64,000 nucleotides of DNA from Bacterioplanes sanyensis (GTDB lineage: Bacteria; Pseudomonadota; Gammaproteobacteria; Pseudomonadales; Oceanobacteraceae): the NCBI RefSeq assembly GCF_014652515.1, contig NZ_BMYY01000006.1, positions 148,294-212,293 on the forward strand. Direction: 5' to 3'. Below the pieces are notes generated by a model that saw only the letters and a list, made by a program, of their open reading frames with translations, was not told the origin of the DNA and did not search any database. The position numbers and the translations under genes are program-made. Shown in pieces: positions 1 through 8,460 of the stretch (the first letter of the stretch is position 1; every line of letters starts with the position of its first letter).

Positions 1-1
1 C

Positions 2-2158
2 TTTGCACTGGCCACCGAGTTGCCTGTTGTGCTGAGTGCATCGCGCTTGCGACAGGCTCGTGCCGATGCACCTGCCAGCGTCACCGTCATTGAGGCTGAG
101 CAAATTGCGGCTTGGGGCGTTCGCACCATACCTGAGCTAATGCGTTTCGTGCCCGGCATGTTTATTGGCCATGGTGATGGCGATAACAACGCTTCTGTCA
201 CTTATCATGCCGGTAACCCCAACCTGACTCGTCGCATGCAGGTGCTGGTCGATGGTCGCTCAGCCATTCGCCCAGGAATAGCGGCCGTTGTTTGGGATGA
301 TCTGGCGGTAGCGCTGGAGGACATTCAACGCATTGAGGTTATTCGGGGGCCGAACTCAGCCACTTACGGCACCAACGCCTTTGTCGGTGTGATCAATATC
401 ATTACCCGCCACCCAGCCGACAGTATCGGTACTCGGTTGCGTTATCAAGCTGGTAATCAAGCCATTCGTGGTGGGTTTGCCAGTCATGCTGGTATGGGCG
501 AACTGAGTAGTTACCGCATTACTGCAAACTTTAATAGCGATGACGGGTTTGATGGTCGTGCGACAGGTGAGGATGATTTTCGTGACGGTCGTCGTCATGG
601 CTTTGTGACCGGCTATTACCATCGCCAATTAAGCCCAGTGTCGCAATTAAATCTGCAAGCGTCATTAAAGCGTGGCGCGACGGAAATGCACATTAATGAT
701 GGCGACCCTTGGCAAGATCCCCCCGATCAGCACGTGAATCAGCAATACGTATTGGGCCACCTGCAGTTCGATCATTCAGCTGAACACAGTTCGTCGCTGC
801 GCGCCTATTGGCAGCGTAATGATCGGCGAGTAGACAGCCGCGCGTGTGTGCCTTCTATTGGCTTTGATCCGGGGTTGTTTACCCTGTATCAACAGAACCC
901 AGCTTGGGTGGAAACGGTATTTGCAGCAGATCAACAACTGCTTGGGCTATTGCTCTCTGGAGCGGCCACCCCTGAGCAAGTAGAGCAGTTAACCGGTGTC
1001 ACTGTGACTCAACCCCAAGTGGAGCAGGTGCTGGCGGTCTTGGGGCGCGCGATTGACACCAGCGATCCGTCGACTCTGGCCAACTTGCAGGAAGAGAGCT
1101 GTGGGTTGGTCAACTGGGACATTGTCGAGCAACGCTACGATGTGGAATGGCAGGATACCTACGTCTGGTCTGACACCCTGCGTACCGTGATGGGCGCCAA
1201 TTTGAGGCGCGATCAAGCAGACTCAGACACCTACTATAACGGCTACGCCAAAAACGACACTTATCGCTTGTTTGCCAGTGGCGAATGGCGCTTTGCTAAG
1301 CGCTGGTTACTCAATCTTGGCGCCACCTATGAAAGTGAAGATAACAACGATAACGTTTTCTCTCCGCGGCTGGCGCTGAACTGGCAACTACAACCACAGC
1401 ACAGTCTGCGTTTTGTTGCTTCTCAGGCGGTGCGCTCGCCCGATTTACTGGAACAGGAGCCTGAGTATTCGCTGACCGCACGGGACCTGACAGATAACTA
1501 TCTGGGCCTGGATCAAGGCACCTACTTTATGAATCAAACACCTGATTCGCGCCAGCTGGATCATGAAAAAATTACCAGTTGGGAGTTGGGTTATTACGGC
1601 AACTTCTCTCAGTACGGTGTTGAAGTCGATCTTAAGCTGTATCGTACTTTCCAAACTCAGCTGATCTCGGACCCCATCAACTTGCAAACCATCAGCGTGC
1701 GCTCAGACACGGCAATGCAAGTACAGGGGGCGGACTTGCAAGTCAACTGGCAAATTTCACCACGCAATCAGCTGTGGCTGGCCAGTGCATATGTGGATGC
1801 GGATGTCACGCTGGGAGATACCAGTGGTCTGACAAGCAAAGACATTCGAGACTTACAGAGGGTAGAATTGCGCGCCAGCGCTCGTGACAGCGTGGTCGCT
1901 AGCTGGATTCACACGGCCGATGACTGGCGCTTTGCCGTGTCCCACTTCTGGGCTGATGCGTATGGCGATGCTGCAGGTTTGAGTCAGCGTTACCGGCGCT
2001 ACGAAGTGAATGTTAACCGGCACTGGCAGCTAGGGCGCTATCGACCCTATTTGGGCGTTTTCTGGCACCACCTGATTGACGATTCAGCGCTGGTTTACTT
2101 GCGTCAGCGCTACGAGGTCAATGATATTTATTTCCTCCGCCTTGGGTTGGAGTTCTAA
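2..2158 (+). CDS. TonB-dependent outer-membrane receptor, 5' end outside window
   Basis: The reading frame is open to the window edge, so the signal peptide and TonB box are missing and the first visible TTG or ATG codons are internal. The plug domain comes first (VTVIEAEQIAAWGVRTIPEL, then a VLVDGRS and IEVIRGPNSATYG pattern typical of BtuB/CirA-type plugs). A long beta-barrel follows, ending in the aromatic terminus LRLGLEF expected of an outer-membrane barrel. A Cys-bounded extracellular-looking insert with an Ala/Gln-rich helix lies at about residues 280-370. The next gene, encoding a periplasmic protein, starts 15 bases later and a sensor kinase overlaps that one. The receptor therefore probably takes up or senses the ligand handled by those two. 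The substrate cannot be read from the sequence. Confidence 0.93.
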   Translation, partial: FALATELPVVLSASRLRQARADAPASVTVIEAEQIAAWGVRTIPELMRFVPGMFIGHGDGDNNASVTYHAGNPNLTRRMQVLVDGRSAIRPGIAAVVWDDLAVALEDIQRIEVIRGPNSATYGTNAFVGVINIITRHPADSIGTRLRYQAGNQAIRGGFASHAGMGELSSYRITANFNSDDGFDGRATGEDDFRDGRRHGFVTGYYHRQLSPVSQLNLQASLKRGATEMHINDGDPWQDPPDQHVNQQYVLGHLQFDHSAEHSSSLRAYWQRNDRRVDSRACVPSIGFDPGLFTLYQQNPAWVETVFAADQQLLGLLLSGAATPEQVEQLTGVTVTQPQVEQVLAVLGRAIDTSDPSTLANLQEESCGLVNWDIVEQRYDVEWQDTYVWSDTLRTVMGANLRRDQADSDTYYNGYAKNDTYRLFASGEWRFAKRWLLNLGATYESEDNNDNVFSPRLALNWQLQPQHSLRFVASQAVRSPDLLEQEPEYSLTARDLTDNYLGLDQGTYFMNQTPDSRQLDHEKITSWELGYYGNFSQYGVEVDLKLYRTFQTQLISDPINLQTISVRSDTAMQVQGADLQVNWQISPRNQLWLASAYVDADVTLGDTSGLTSKDIRDLQRVELRASARDSVVASWIHTADDWRFAVSHFWADAYGDAAGLSQRYRRYEVNVNRHWQLGRYRPYLGVFWHHLIDDSALVYLRQRYEVNDIYFLRLGLEF

Positions 2159-2173
2159 CGAGATCGCACCCGC

Positions 2174-3064
2174 ATGGATGCAATGCATAAATCGTGGTGG
2201 TCAGTGCTGATGGCGCTGATACTACTTGCTCTGACAATGCCTGCTTGGGCAGCCGAGGTGATGGTGTTTAGCCATCGACCGATGCGCTCCGTTGAGAGTT
2301 TTACTCAGCAATTGCAGCAGTTGAGCAAACACGATATCGCACAAACGACTCAAGTCGATGCCCTGGCAGGTGCCAAGCTCGTGGTCGCGGTCGGTGCCCC
2401 CTCGGTGGCGGCGTTGGCCGGCAAAGTGAGCCAGCCTGTGTTGGCGGTCTACATCACTCGCCAACATTACCTGCAATATCAAGCGCAATTGCGCTCTGCT
2501 TTGTTTATTGAGCCGCCGTTAGCACGCCAGCTGGCGTTGGCGCGTGCGCTATTGGGGCCAGAGCAACAACTTGGCGTGTTGTTAGAAGCGCGGGAGCAGT
2601 GGTCTGAGTTTTCAGCGCAACCGCTGCGTGCGGATGGCACTGTCGACTCGCTGCTAGGGCCGCTTAGAGTGGTGGCGGTGAGCGATTACGATAGCCTGAA
2701 CCATGCGTTGGTAGCGCTGTTAAAAGACAGCCATGCGTTGGTGGGGGTCTATGACCCCGAACTGTACAGCGCGGCCAATATTAAGAACATCCTGATTACC
2801 GCCTACCGCCAGAACGTCCCTTTATTCGGCCCATCCAATGCTTATATCAAGGCCGGTGCACTGGCCACCACTCACAGTGATATGGCGCAGATGGCGCAGC
2901 GCACTGCAGAAATGTTGGACCTTGCCATCGCCGGCAACTGGCCTGCAGCAGGTTACAACCCATACTTTCACGTGCGCTACAACGAGCAGGTGGCGCGCTC
3001 CCTCAATATGGTGCTACCCGATGCGCAAGCACTGGCAGCAGAGTTAGCCGATCCGTCACCATGA
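2174..3064 (+). CDS. Periplasmic ABC-type substrate-binding-like protein
   Basis: A 296-residue exported protein with an N-terminal signal peptide (positively charged start, LMALILLALTMPAWA, probable cleavage before AEV). The mature part resembles the ABC_sub_bind family of uncharacterised periplasmic binding proteins, with alternating Rossmann-like strands such as AKLVVAVGAPSVAAL and ALVGVYDPELYS and a late PLFGPSNAYIKAGAL segment. No permease or ATPase gene is adjacent, so it is more likely a ligand sensor than part of a transporter. Its stop overlaps the start of the sensor-kinase gene in an ATGA. This supports a receptor, binding-protein and kinase unit in one operon. The ATG nine bases downstream is an alternative start. 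Confidence 0.75.
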   Translation: MDAMHKSWWSVLMALILLALTMPAWAAEVMVFSHRPMRSVESFTQQLQQLSKHDIAQTTQVDALAGAKLVVAVGAPSVAALAGKVSQPVLAVYITRQHYLQYQAQLRSALFIEPPLARQLALARALLGPEQQLGVLLEAREQWSEFSAQPLRADGTVDSLLGPLRVVAVSDYDSLNHALVALLKDSHALVGVYDPELYSAANIKNILITAYRQNVPLFGPSNAYIKAGALATTHSDMAQMAQRTAEMLDLAIAGNWPAAGYNPYFHVRYNEQVARSLNMVLPDAQALAAELADPSP

Positions 3065-4938
3065 GTATTCGTCAGTGGTCGATTCGCCGTCGCATTACGC
3101 TGGTGGGCGCGATACCGGCACTGATCACAGTGGTGATACTGACGGCTCTTAATCTATGGCAACGCTGGAATGATATTCGTGAAGACAGCGCTCGCCAGGC
3201 CGAAATCCTGATGGCCAACCTGACGGCCGCTGCCGAATATCCTCTGATATCGGGCAACTACGATTTATTGCGGCCTCTGATTAGCCAAATTCTGCAGCAA
3301 CCCGCCTTTGTCTCTTTGCAGTTGCAAGCACCGACTGGCGCAACCTTGTTAGAAACATTCAGTGACGACTACGCCAGTTTGGAGTCGCAAGCCGTGCGTT
3401 ATCAGGCTTACCCTGTGACGCGCTTGGTGGAGCCGCTGTCGGATTCCGAGCTGTCGGATCTGGCCGCAGAGCCTGCCACCGAAGAAACACTCGCCGTCAT
3501 TATTTTAGGTGTATCGGATCATTTTATTCGCCAGCAGCAGTTGCAAAGCCTGTATCAAACACTGGTGTCTGGTGTGTTGGTGGTGGTGCTTGCTGCGGTT
3601 TTTGGTCGTCTGGCAGCGATGGGCATTATTCCACCGTTGGAGAATGTGTCGCGCTTTATCAGTCGCTTGGCATTGGGCAATATCAGTGGTCGTATTGCCG
3701 TTGATCACGGTGCCGAAATCGGCCAGCTGCAAGAATCTGCCAATCGCTTGGCCGAGTCGCTGGAGCAGGCAGGTAAGGATCAACGCGCCTTTACTCGCCA
3801 GCTGATGTCGGAGCAACAAAAAACCCAAGCGGCTAGCCGTGCCAAAAGTGAGTTTTTGGCCATGATGAGTCACGAGCTGCGCACACCGCTAAATGGCGCC
3901 GTGGGCATGTTGCAGTTGCTGAGTCTGGAGAACAGTGAGCAGGAGTTTACCGAGTTCAAAGGTTTGGCCGAGCAATCGCTGACGCATCTCACACAGCTGT
4001 TAGAAGACGTGCTGGTGGTGGTGGATATCGAGAAAAACCGCCTTAGTGTGCATCCGGAGGCACAGCGCATTCCCGTGCTGCTGGAGAACTTACTGCTGTC
4101 TTTTCGTCAGCGGGCACTGGAAAATGGTTTGTCACTGGTGGTGGATTATGAGCCAGCCGTGCAACGCAGCTGGCTGCGTGTGGATCCTTCTTTACTGCGG
4201 CAAACGGTGCGTCATCTGGTCGATAATGCACTTAAGTTCACCGAGCAGGGCATGGTGGTCTTGCATCTGGCCTTGGATCAGAGCCTCACGCCGGCCCAGT
4301 TACGCATCGCCGTCACGGATACGGGAATTGGCATTGCGGATGAGCAAAAAACGCGCGTGTTAGAAGCCTTTGCTCAGGTCAGTTCATCCTTCAACCGCCG
4401 CTATGAAGGTGCCGGCTTAGGCCTGACCATTTGCCATCACATCAGTCAAATACTCGAAGGTGAACTGCACATTGAAGATAATGCCGGCCATGGCACCCGG
4501 GTGACGGTGATCTTGCCCGTCGACATGGTCGAGTCAGAGTCGTCCCAGCCGGCGTCAACCAGCTCGGAGCCACTGCGATTGCTGGTGGTGGAGGATAACG
4601 CCGTTAATCTTAAAGTGACGCGCAAGATGCTTAGCCGGATACTGCCTGCCGCTGCTATTGAAGCAGCAGAAGATGGCAACGAATGCCTAGAGATGTGTCA
4701 GCAGCAGAGCTTTGATTTGGTCTTGCTGGACTGCCATATGCCAGGCTTGGATGGCTTTGAAACCAGTCGAGCATTACGCAAAAATGGCCATACCATGCCG
4801 ATCATCGCCTGCACCGCCAGTACAACGGACAATATTCACGAGCGCTGCCTACAAGCCGGGATGTCCGACTATCTGCCCAAACCGCTGCGGGTCGCTACTT
4901 TAACCGCGACCCTGCAGCGTTGGTTGCCTCAACCGTGA
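3061..4938 (+). CDS. Hybrid sensor histidine kinase with C-terminal receiver
   Basis: A 625-residue inner-membrane hybrid kinase. A first membrane helix (about residues 12-30) and a second (about 165-190) enclose a periplasmic sensor region of roughly 135 residues. A HAMP-like linker, coiled coil and HisKA domain follow, with phosphoacceptor His271 in MSHELRTPLNG. The HATPase region shows DNALKFTE (N box), DTGIGI (G1) and GAGLGLTICH (G2). The receiver domain begins LRLLVVEDN, with Asp557 in LLDCHMPGLDG as phospho-acceptor and a late lysine in YLPKPL. No separate DNA-binding regulator follows, so the phosphate probably passes to a protein encoded elsewhere. The 3' end overlaps the convergent fbp gene by 10 bases. 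Confidence 0.93.
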   Translation: MSIRQWSIRRRITLVGAIPALITVVILTALNLWQRWNDIREDSARQAEILMANLTAAAEYPLISGNYDLLRPLISQILQQPAFVSLQLQAPTGATLLETFSDDYASLESQAVRYQAYPVTRLVEPLSDSELSDLAAEPATEETLAVIILGVSDHFIRQQQLQSLYQTLVSGVLVVVLAAVFGRLAAMGIIPPLENVSRFISRLALGNISGRIAVDHGAEIGQLQESANRLAESLEQAGKDQRAFTRQLMSEQQKTQAASRAKSEFLAMMSHELRTPLNGAVGMLQLLSLENSEQEFTEFKGLAEQSLTHLTQLLEDVLVVVDIEKNRLSVHPEAQRIPVLLENLLLSFRQRALENGLSLVVDYEPAVQRSWLRVDPSLLRQTVRHLVDNALKFTEQGMVVLHLALDQSLTPAQLRIAVTDTGIGIADEQKTRVLEAFAQVSSSFNRRYEGAGLGLTICHHISQILEGELHIEDNAGHGTRVTVILPVDMVESESSQPASTSSEPLRLLVVEDNAVNLKVTRKMLSRILPAAAIEAAEDGNECLEMCQQQSFDLVLLDCHMPGLDGFETSRALRKNGHTMPIIACTASTTDNIHERCLQAGMSDYLPKPLRVATLTATLQRWLPQP

Positions 4939-5897
4939 TAGCGCTCGACGTTGTCCACTTCTTGCGCTGAACCCATGACCACAGACACACGCTCGTGAAT
5001 GCCTTGCGGCTGAATGTTCATGATGTCAGTAAAGGCGGTTGAAGCCTTGCCGCCGGCTTGCTGAACCAAAAAGCTCATCGGGTTGCCTTCGTACATCAGG
5101 CGCAGCTTGCCTGGCTTGTTCGGCTCGCGGCGATCATACGGGTACATAAACAGGCCGCCACGGGTCATGATGCGATGAATCTCCGCCACCATGGAGGCAA
5201 TCCAGCGCATGTTGTAGCGCTTGCCTAATGGGCCTTCTTCACCTTGTAGCAGGTCGGCTACATAGTTTTGCATCGGCTCCAGCCAGAAACGCTGGTTGGA
5301 CATATTGATGGCAAACTCTTTGGTCTCGGTCGGAATGGCAATTTGCTCGCGCTGCAGCACGAACTCGCCAATGCGTGGGTCCAGGGTGAAGGAATACACG
5401 CCGTTACCCAGTGTCAGCACCAAAATGGTGGACGGGCCATACAGCACATAGCCGGCCGCTAATTGAGCGCTGCCGGGTTGCAAGTAGGCACTTTCGGCAC
5501 CGGCATCATCGCCATCGCGGGCAGGCAAAATGGAAAAAATAGTGCCAACGGTGACGTTAACGTCAATGTTAGAAGAGCCGTCCAGTGGATCGAACAGCAC
5601 CAACAAGCTGCCATCTGGGTTGGCGGCTACCGGCAGCTCTTCTTCTTCGCTGGCCATGCCTTTGACCGCAGGCTGCTGTGCCAGAGTTTGCTTCAGGATG
5701 TCATTGGAAATGACGTCGAGCTTTTTCTGACACTCGCCTTGCACATTTTCGCGCTCTGCACTGCCCAACACACCCGCAGCGGCACCGAGCTGAATACGAT
5801 GTGCGATGTCTTTGCATGCCACCATCAGGCCATCGATTACATCGGTCAGAGCCGGGTTGTCACTGTGTTGTTGAAGAAAGGTGCGTAAGCGTTGCAT
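4929..5897 (-). CDS. fbp: Fructose-1,6-bisphosphatase class I
   Basis: Hydrolyses fructose 1,6-bisphosphate to fructose 6-phosphate, the committed gluconeogenic step, in the cytosol. The 322-residue length is close to the E. coli enzyme. The metal-binding signature LFDPLDGSSNIDVNVTVGT is intact, as are the upstream EEEELP acidic motif and the substrate-binding KLRLMYEGNPMSFLVQQAGG near the C terminus. It is divergent from mpl, the same neighbourhood as in E. coli, which strengthens the call. The 3' end runs into the sensor-kinase gene on the other strand. Confidence 0.97.
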   Translation of the reverse strand: MQRLRTFLQQHSDNPALTDVIDGLMVACKDIAHRIQLGAAAGVLGSAERENVQGECQKKLDVISNDILKQTLAQQPAVKGMASEEEELPVAANPDGSLLVLFDPLDGSSNIDVNVTVGTIFSILPARDGDDAGAESAYLQPGSAQLAAGYVLYGPSTILVLTLGNGVYSFTLDPRIGEFVLQREQIAIPTETKEFAINMSNQRFWLEPMQNYVADLLQGEEGPLGKRYNMRWIASMVAEIHRIMTRGGLFMYPYDRREPNKPGKLRLMYEGNPMSFLVQQAGGKASTAFTDIMNIQPQGIHERVSVVMGSAQEVDNVERYHG

Positions 5898-6045
5898 GGA
5901 TTTTCCCGCAGTTGATCGAAAAGTGCGCGCAGTCTACCTGAAGCGCTGGCAAATTTCAGTGCCATGACAATGGGAACTTGGGCACCGAAACGCCAGCCAG
6001 TACACTATGCGTCATAAATGACAGATACAGGTGGTAACACAGCCC

Positions 6046-7410
6046 ATGCGGGTTCACATTCTTGGCATTTGCGGCACCTTTATGGGATCGCTGGCACAGT
6101 TGGCAAAAGCCGCGGGTCACGACGTGAGCGGCAGCGATGCCGGCGTTTATCCGCCAATGAGCGACCAGTTACAGGCTGCCGGCATTGAGCTGTTTGAAGG
6201 TTGGTCACCTGAGCATATTCCGGCGGACGTCGATCAGGTCATCATCGGCAATGCGCTGTCGCGTGGTAACCCCGCGGTGGAGCATGTGCTGGAGCGGGGC
6301 ATTCCCTACACCTCAGGGCCGCAGTGGCTGAATCAGCATGTGTTGCCACAGCGCTGGGTGCTGGCAGTGGCGGGCACCCACGGCAAAACCACCACCAGCT
6401 CCATGCTGGCTTGGATTCTGGATCATGCTGGCATGGCGCCTGGGTTTTTGATTGGCGGTGTGCCAGAAAACTTTGGCTGCTCGGCGCGTTTAGGTGATAC
6501 GCCGTTTTTTGTCATCGAAGCGGATGAGTACGACACCGCGTTTTTCGACAAACGTTCCAAGTTTGTCCACTACCAGCCACGCACCTTGGTATTGAACAAT
6601 CTGGAGTTTGATCACGCCGATATCTTTGCAGATTTGGCCGCCATTGAACGTCAGTTCCATCATGTGGTGCGTACCGTTCCGGCCTCTGGCCAAGTGATTT
6701 ATCGTGCCGACGAAGCGGCATTGCAACGCGTATTGAGCCAAGGGCTGTGGTCATCCTCGCAAGCCTTTGGCCCGGCCAGTGATTGGCACTGGCAGTTGCA
6801 CGCCGCCGATGGCAGTGATTTTGATATCTGCCATCAGGGGCAAGCGGTTGCCCGCATTCGCTGGTCGTTAAAAGGCTTACACAACGTCAGCAATGCCATG
6901 GCCGCGGTGCTGGCGGCACGTCATGTCGGCGTTGCGCCGGAGCTGGCGGCGAAGGCGCTAGAGTCTTTTCAATCGGTTAAGCGGCGGCTGCAATGCTTGG
7001 GGGATGCGGCCGGTGTGCAGATCTTTGACGATTTTGCCCATCACCCAACGGCCATTGCCAGCACTTTGGAGGGCATGGCGGCGGCGCTGCAGCCTGGACA
7101 GCGCTTAATTGCAGTGCTGGAGCCGCGCTCAAATACCATGAAAATGGGGAATCATCAGGCTGCACTGGCCAACGCCGTTGCCGCGGCCGATCATGTGTAT
7201 TGGCTGCAGCCAGAGGGATTGAGCTGGTCGCTGGCTGAGTTGGCTGCGCAGCACGGTCATATCTGTTGCCACAGCACTGACGCACTGCTGCAAGCGCTGT
7301 TGGCTCAATTGCAGCCAGGTGATCAGGTGGTGTGCATGTCTAATGGCAGTTTTGAGCAATTGCCGCAGCGGCTGCTGGAGCAGTTACAACAACAGGAGAC
7401 ATCTGCATGA
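6046..7410 (+). CDS. mpl: UDP-N-acetylmuramate:L-alanyl-gamma-D-glutamyl-meso-diaminopimelate ligase
   Basis: A cytosolic murein-recycling enzyme that ligates the salvaged tripeptide L-Ala-gamma-D-Glu-meso-DAP to UDP-MurNAc using ATP. The Mur-ligase P-loop GTHGKTTTSSML is present, followed by the central EADEYDTAFFDKRSKF motif and a C-terminal domain with DDFAHHPTAI. I place the start at the ATG at 6046 (MRVHILGICGTFMG, matching the family N terminus) rather than at the in-frame GTG at 6031. AGGTGG lies about 11 bases before this ATG. The stop overlaps the ubiX start (ATGA), so the two genes are translationally coupled. Confidence 0.96.
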   Translation: MRVHILGICGTFMGSLAQLAKAAGHDVSGSDAGVYPPMSDQLQAAGIELFEGWSPEHIPADVDQVIIGNALSRGNPAVEHVLERGIPYTSGPQWLNQHVLPQRWVLAVAGTHGKTTTSSMLAWILDHAGMAPGFLIGGVPENFGCSARLGDTPFFVIEADEYDTAFFDKRSKFVHYQPRTLVLNNLEFDHADIFADLAAIERQFHHVVRTVPASGQVIYRADEAALQRVLSQGLWSSSQAFGPASDWHWQLHAADGSDFDICHQGQAVARIRWSLKGLHNVSNAMAAVLAARHVGVAPELAAKALESFQSVKRRLQCLGDAAGVQIFDDFAHHPTAIASTLEGMAAALQPGQRLIAVLEPRSNTMKMGNHQAALANAVAAADHVYWLQPEGLSWSLAELAAQHGHICCHSTDALLQALLAQLQPGDQVVCMSNGSFEQLPQRLLEQLQQQETSA

Positions 7411-8030
7411 GAGTCTGCGTTGCCATGACCGGAGCTTCGGGCTCTTTGTATGCGTTGCGCCTGGTCCAGGCGTTAGTCGGAGCAGGTGTGGGCGTGGATG
7501 TCATTGTGTCGAAGGCGGCGCAACTGGTGTTTGCCACGGAAACGCCGGTGAGTTTGCCTGGCAAGCCGCAAGGGCAGGCGCAGGTGTTGCGTGAATACGT
7601 CAACGCCAATAGCGAACAGCTCAGAGTGTTTGCCCGTGAAGATTGGATGGCCCCCTGGGCCTCCGGCTCCGGCCAGCCGGGTCCGGTGGTGGTGTGCCCA
7701 TGCAGCACAGGCACCTTGTCGGCCATTGCCACCGGCGCCAGTAACAACTTGATTGAGCGCGCGGCTGATGTGGCGTTAAAAGAGCGGCGTCAGCTTATTT
7801 TGGTGCCACGAGAAGCGCCGTATTCTGAGATTCATCTGCAAAACATGCTGAACCTAACCCGCATGGGCGCGGTGATATTGCCGGCCAGCCCGGGGTTTTA
7901 TCACCAGCCACAAAGCATTGAAGACCTGATTGATTTTGTCGTCGCCCGCATTTTGAATCAGCTCAATATTGACCATCAACTGATGCCCGCCTGGGGCAAA
8001 GATCATCCTTCAACAGAGGACCCATCATGA
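7407..8030 (+). CDS. ubiX: Flavin prenyltransferase
   Basis: Makes prenylated FMN, the cofactor used by the UbiD decarboxylase in ubiquinone synthesis. The flavodoxin-like fold begins with MTGASGSLYALRLV, the FMN-phosphate loop. It continues with CPCSTGTLSAIATG and ends with the conserved RRQLILVPREAPYSEIHLQNM and ASPGFYHQP segments. At 207 residues it is the normal size. It overlaps mpl upstream by ATGA and the next small gene downstream by ATGA, giving a three-gene unit. Confidence 0.95.
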   Translation: MRVCVAMTGASGSLYALRLVQALVGAGVGVDVIVSKAAQLVFATETPVSLPGKPQGQAQVLREYVNANSEQLRVFAREDWMAPWASGSGQPGPVVVCPCSTGTLSAIATGASNNLIERAADVALKERRQLILVPREAPYSEIHLQNMLNLTRMGAVILPASPGFYHQPQSIEDLIDFVVARILNQLNIDHQLMPAWGKDHPSTEDPS

Positions 8031-8413
8031 GTAATGAGCAGTCACAGCCACAAGCGCCAGAAACCGACCGCGGTAAGTGGACCGGTGTTGGTTTCTTTAT
8101 CGGTGTCGTGGTGGCGGTGGTCGCCTTGGAATACTACGGCTATTTGCAGCATTCGGACCAACAAGATGCCGCGGTCGTCGACCAGTTTAAACTGCTGACC
8201 CTGGCGCCCGGCTACGAAACGCGGGTATCGCCGAAAGACTCTGGCAAAGAAGGCTTTTGCGTCGACGGTTATTTGCTGCTGCGGCCTACCAATGGCTCGG
8301 CCACAGCGGGCGTCTTGGTGGACGGCAAAAATCGCGGCATTCGTTGCCGTGATGGTTTGGCGGTGTCAGATCAGCAAGCCGAAGCGATGAAGTCCAGCCA
8401 GCCTGCAGAGTAA
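8027..8413 (+). CDS. Small single-pass membrane protein of unknown function
   Basis: A 128-residue protein with a hydrophilic N-terminal tail and one strong membrane helix at about residues 22-41 (GVGFFIGVVVAVVALEYYGY). A soluble domain of about 85 residues follows, with two cysteines (GFCVDG and GIRCRDG) that could form a disulphide if the domain is periplasmic. I do not recognise the family. Translational coupling to ubiX is clear (ATGA overlap), but that need not mean shared function. The gene is followed at once by a strong hairpin that probably ends the transcript. Confidence 0.7.
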   Translation: MSNEQSQPQAPETDRGKWTGVGFFIGVVVAVVALEYYGYLQHSDQQDAAVVDQFKLLTLAPGYETRVSPKDSGKEGFCVDGYLLLRPTNGSATAGVLVDGKNRGIRCRDGLAVSDQQAEAMKSSQPAE

Positions 8414-8427
8414 GCTGGCGGAGTAAA

Positions 8428-8450
8428 CCGGCCCGCAGTCAGCGGGCCGG
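8428..8450. terminator. Hairpin between convergent genes
   Basis: CCGGCCCGC and GCGGGCCGG form a perfect 9-bp GC-rich stem with a five-base loop, in the 47-bp gap between two convergent genes. There is no strong T run on either side, so it may act in both directions with modest strength. Confidence 0.6.
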
Positions 8451-8460
8451 CGCTTGCTTG

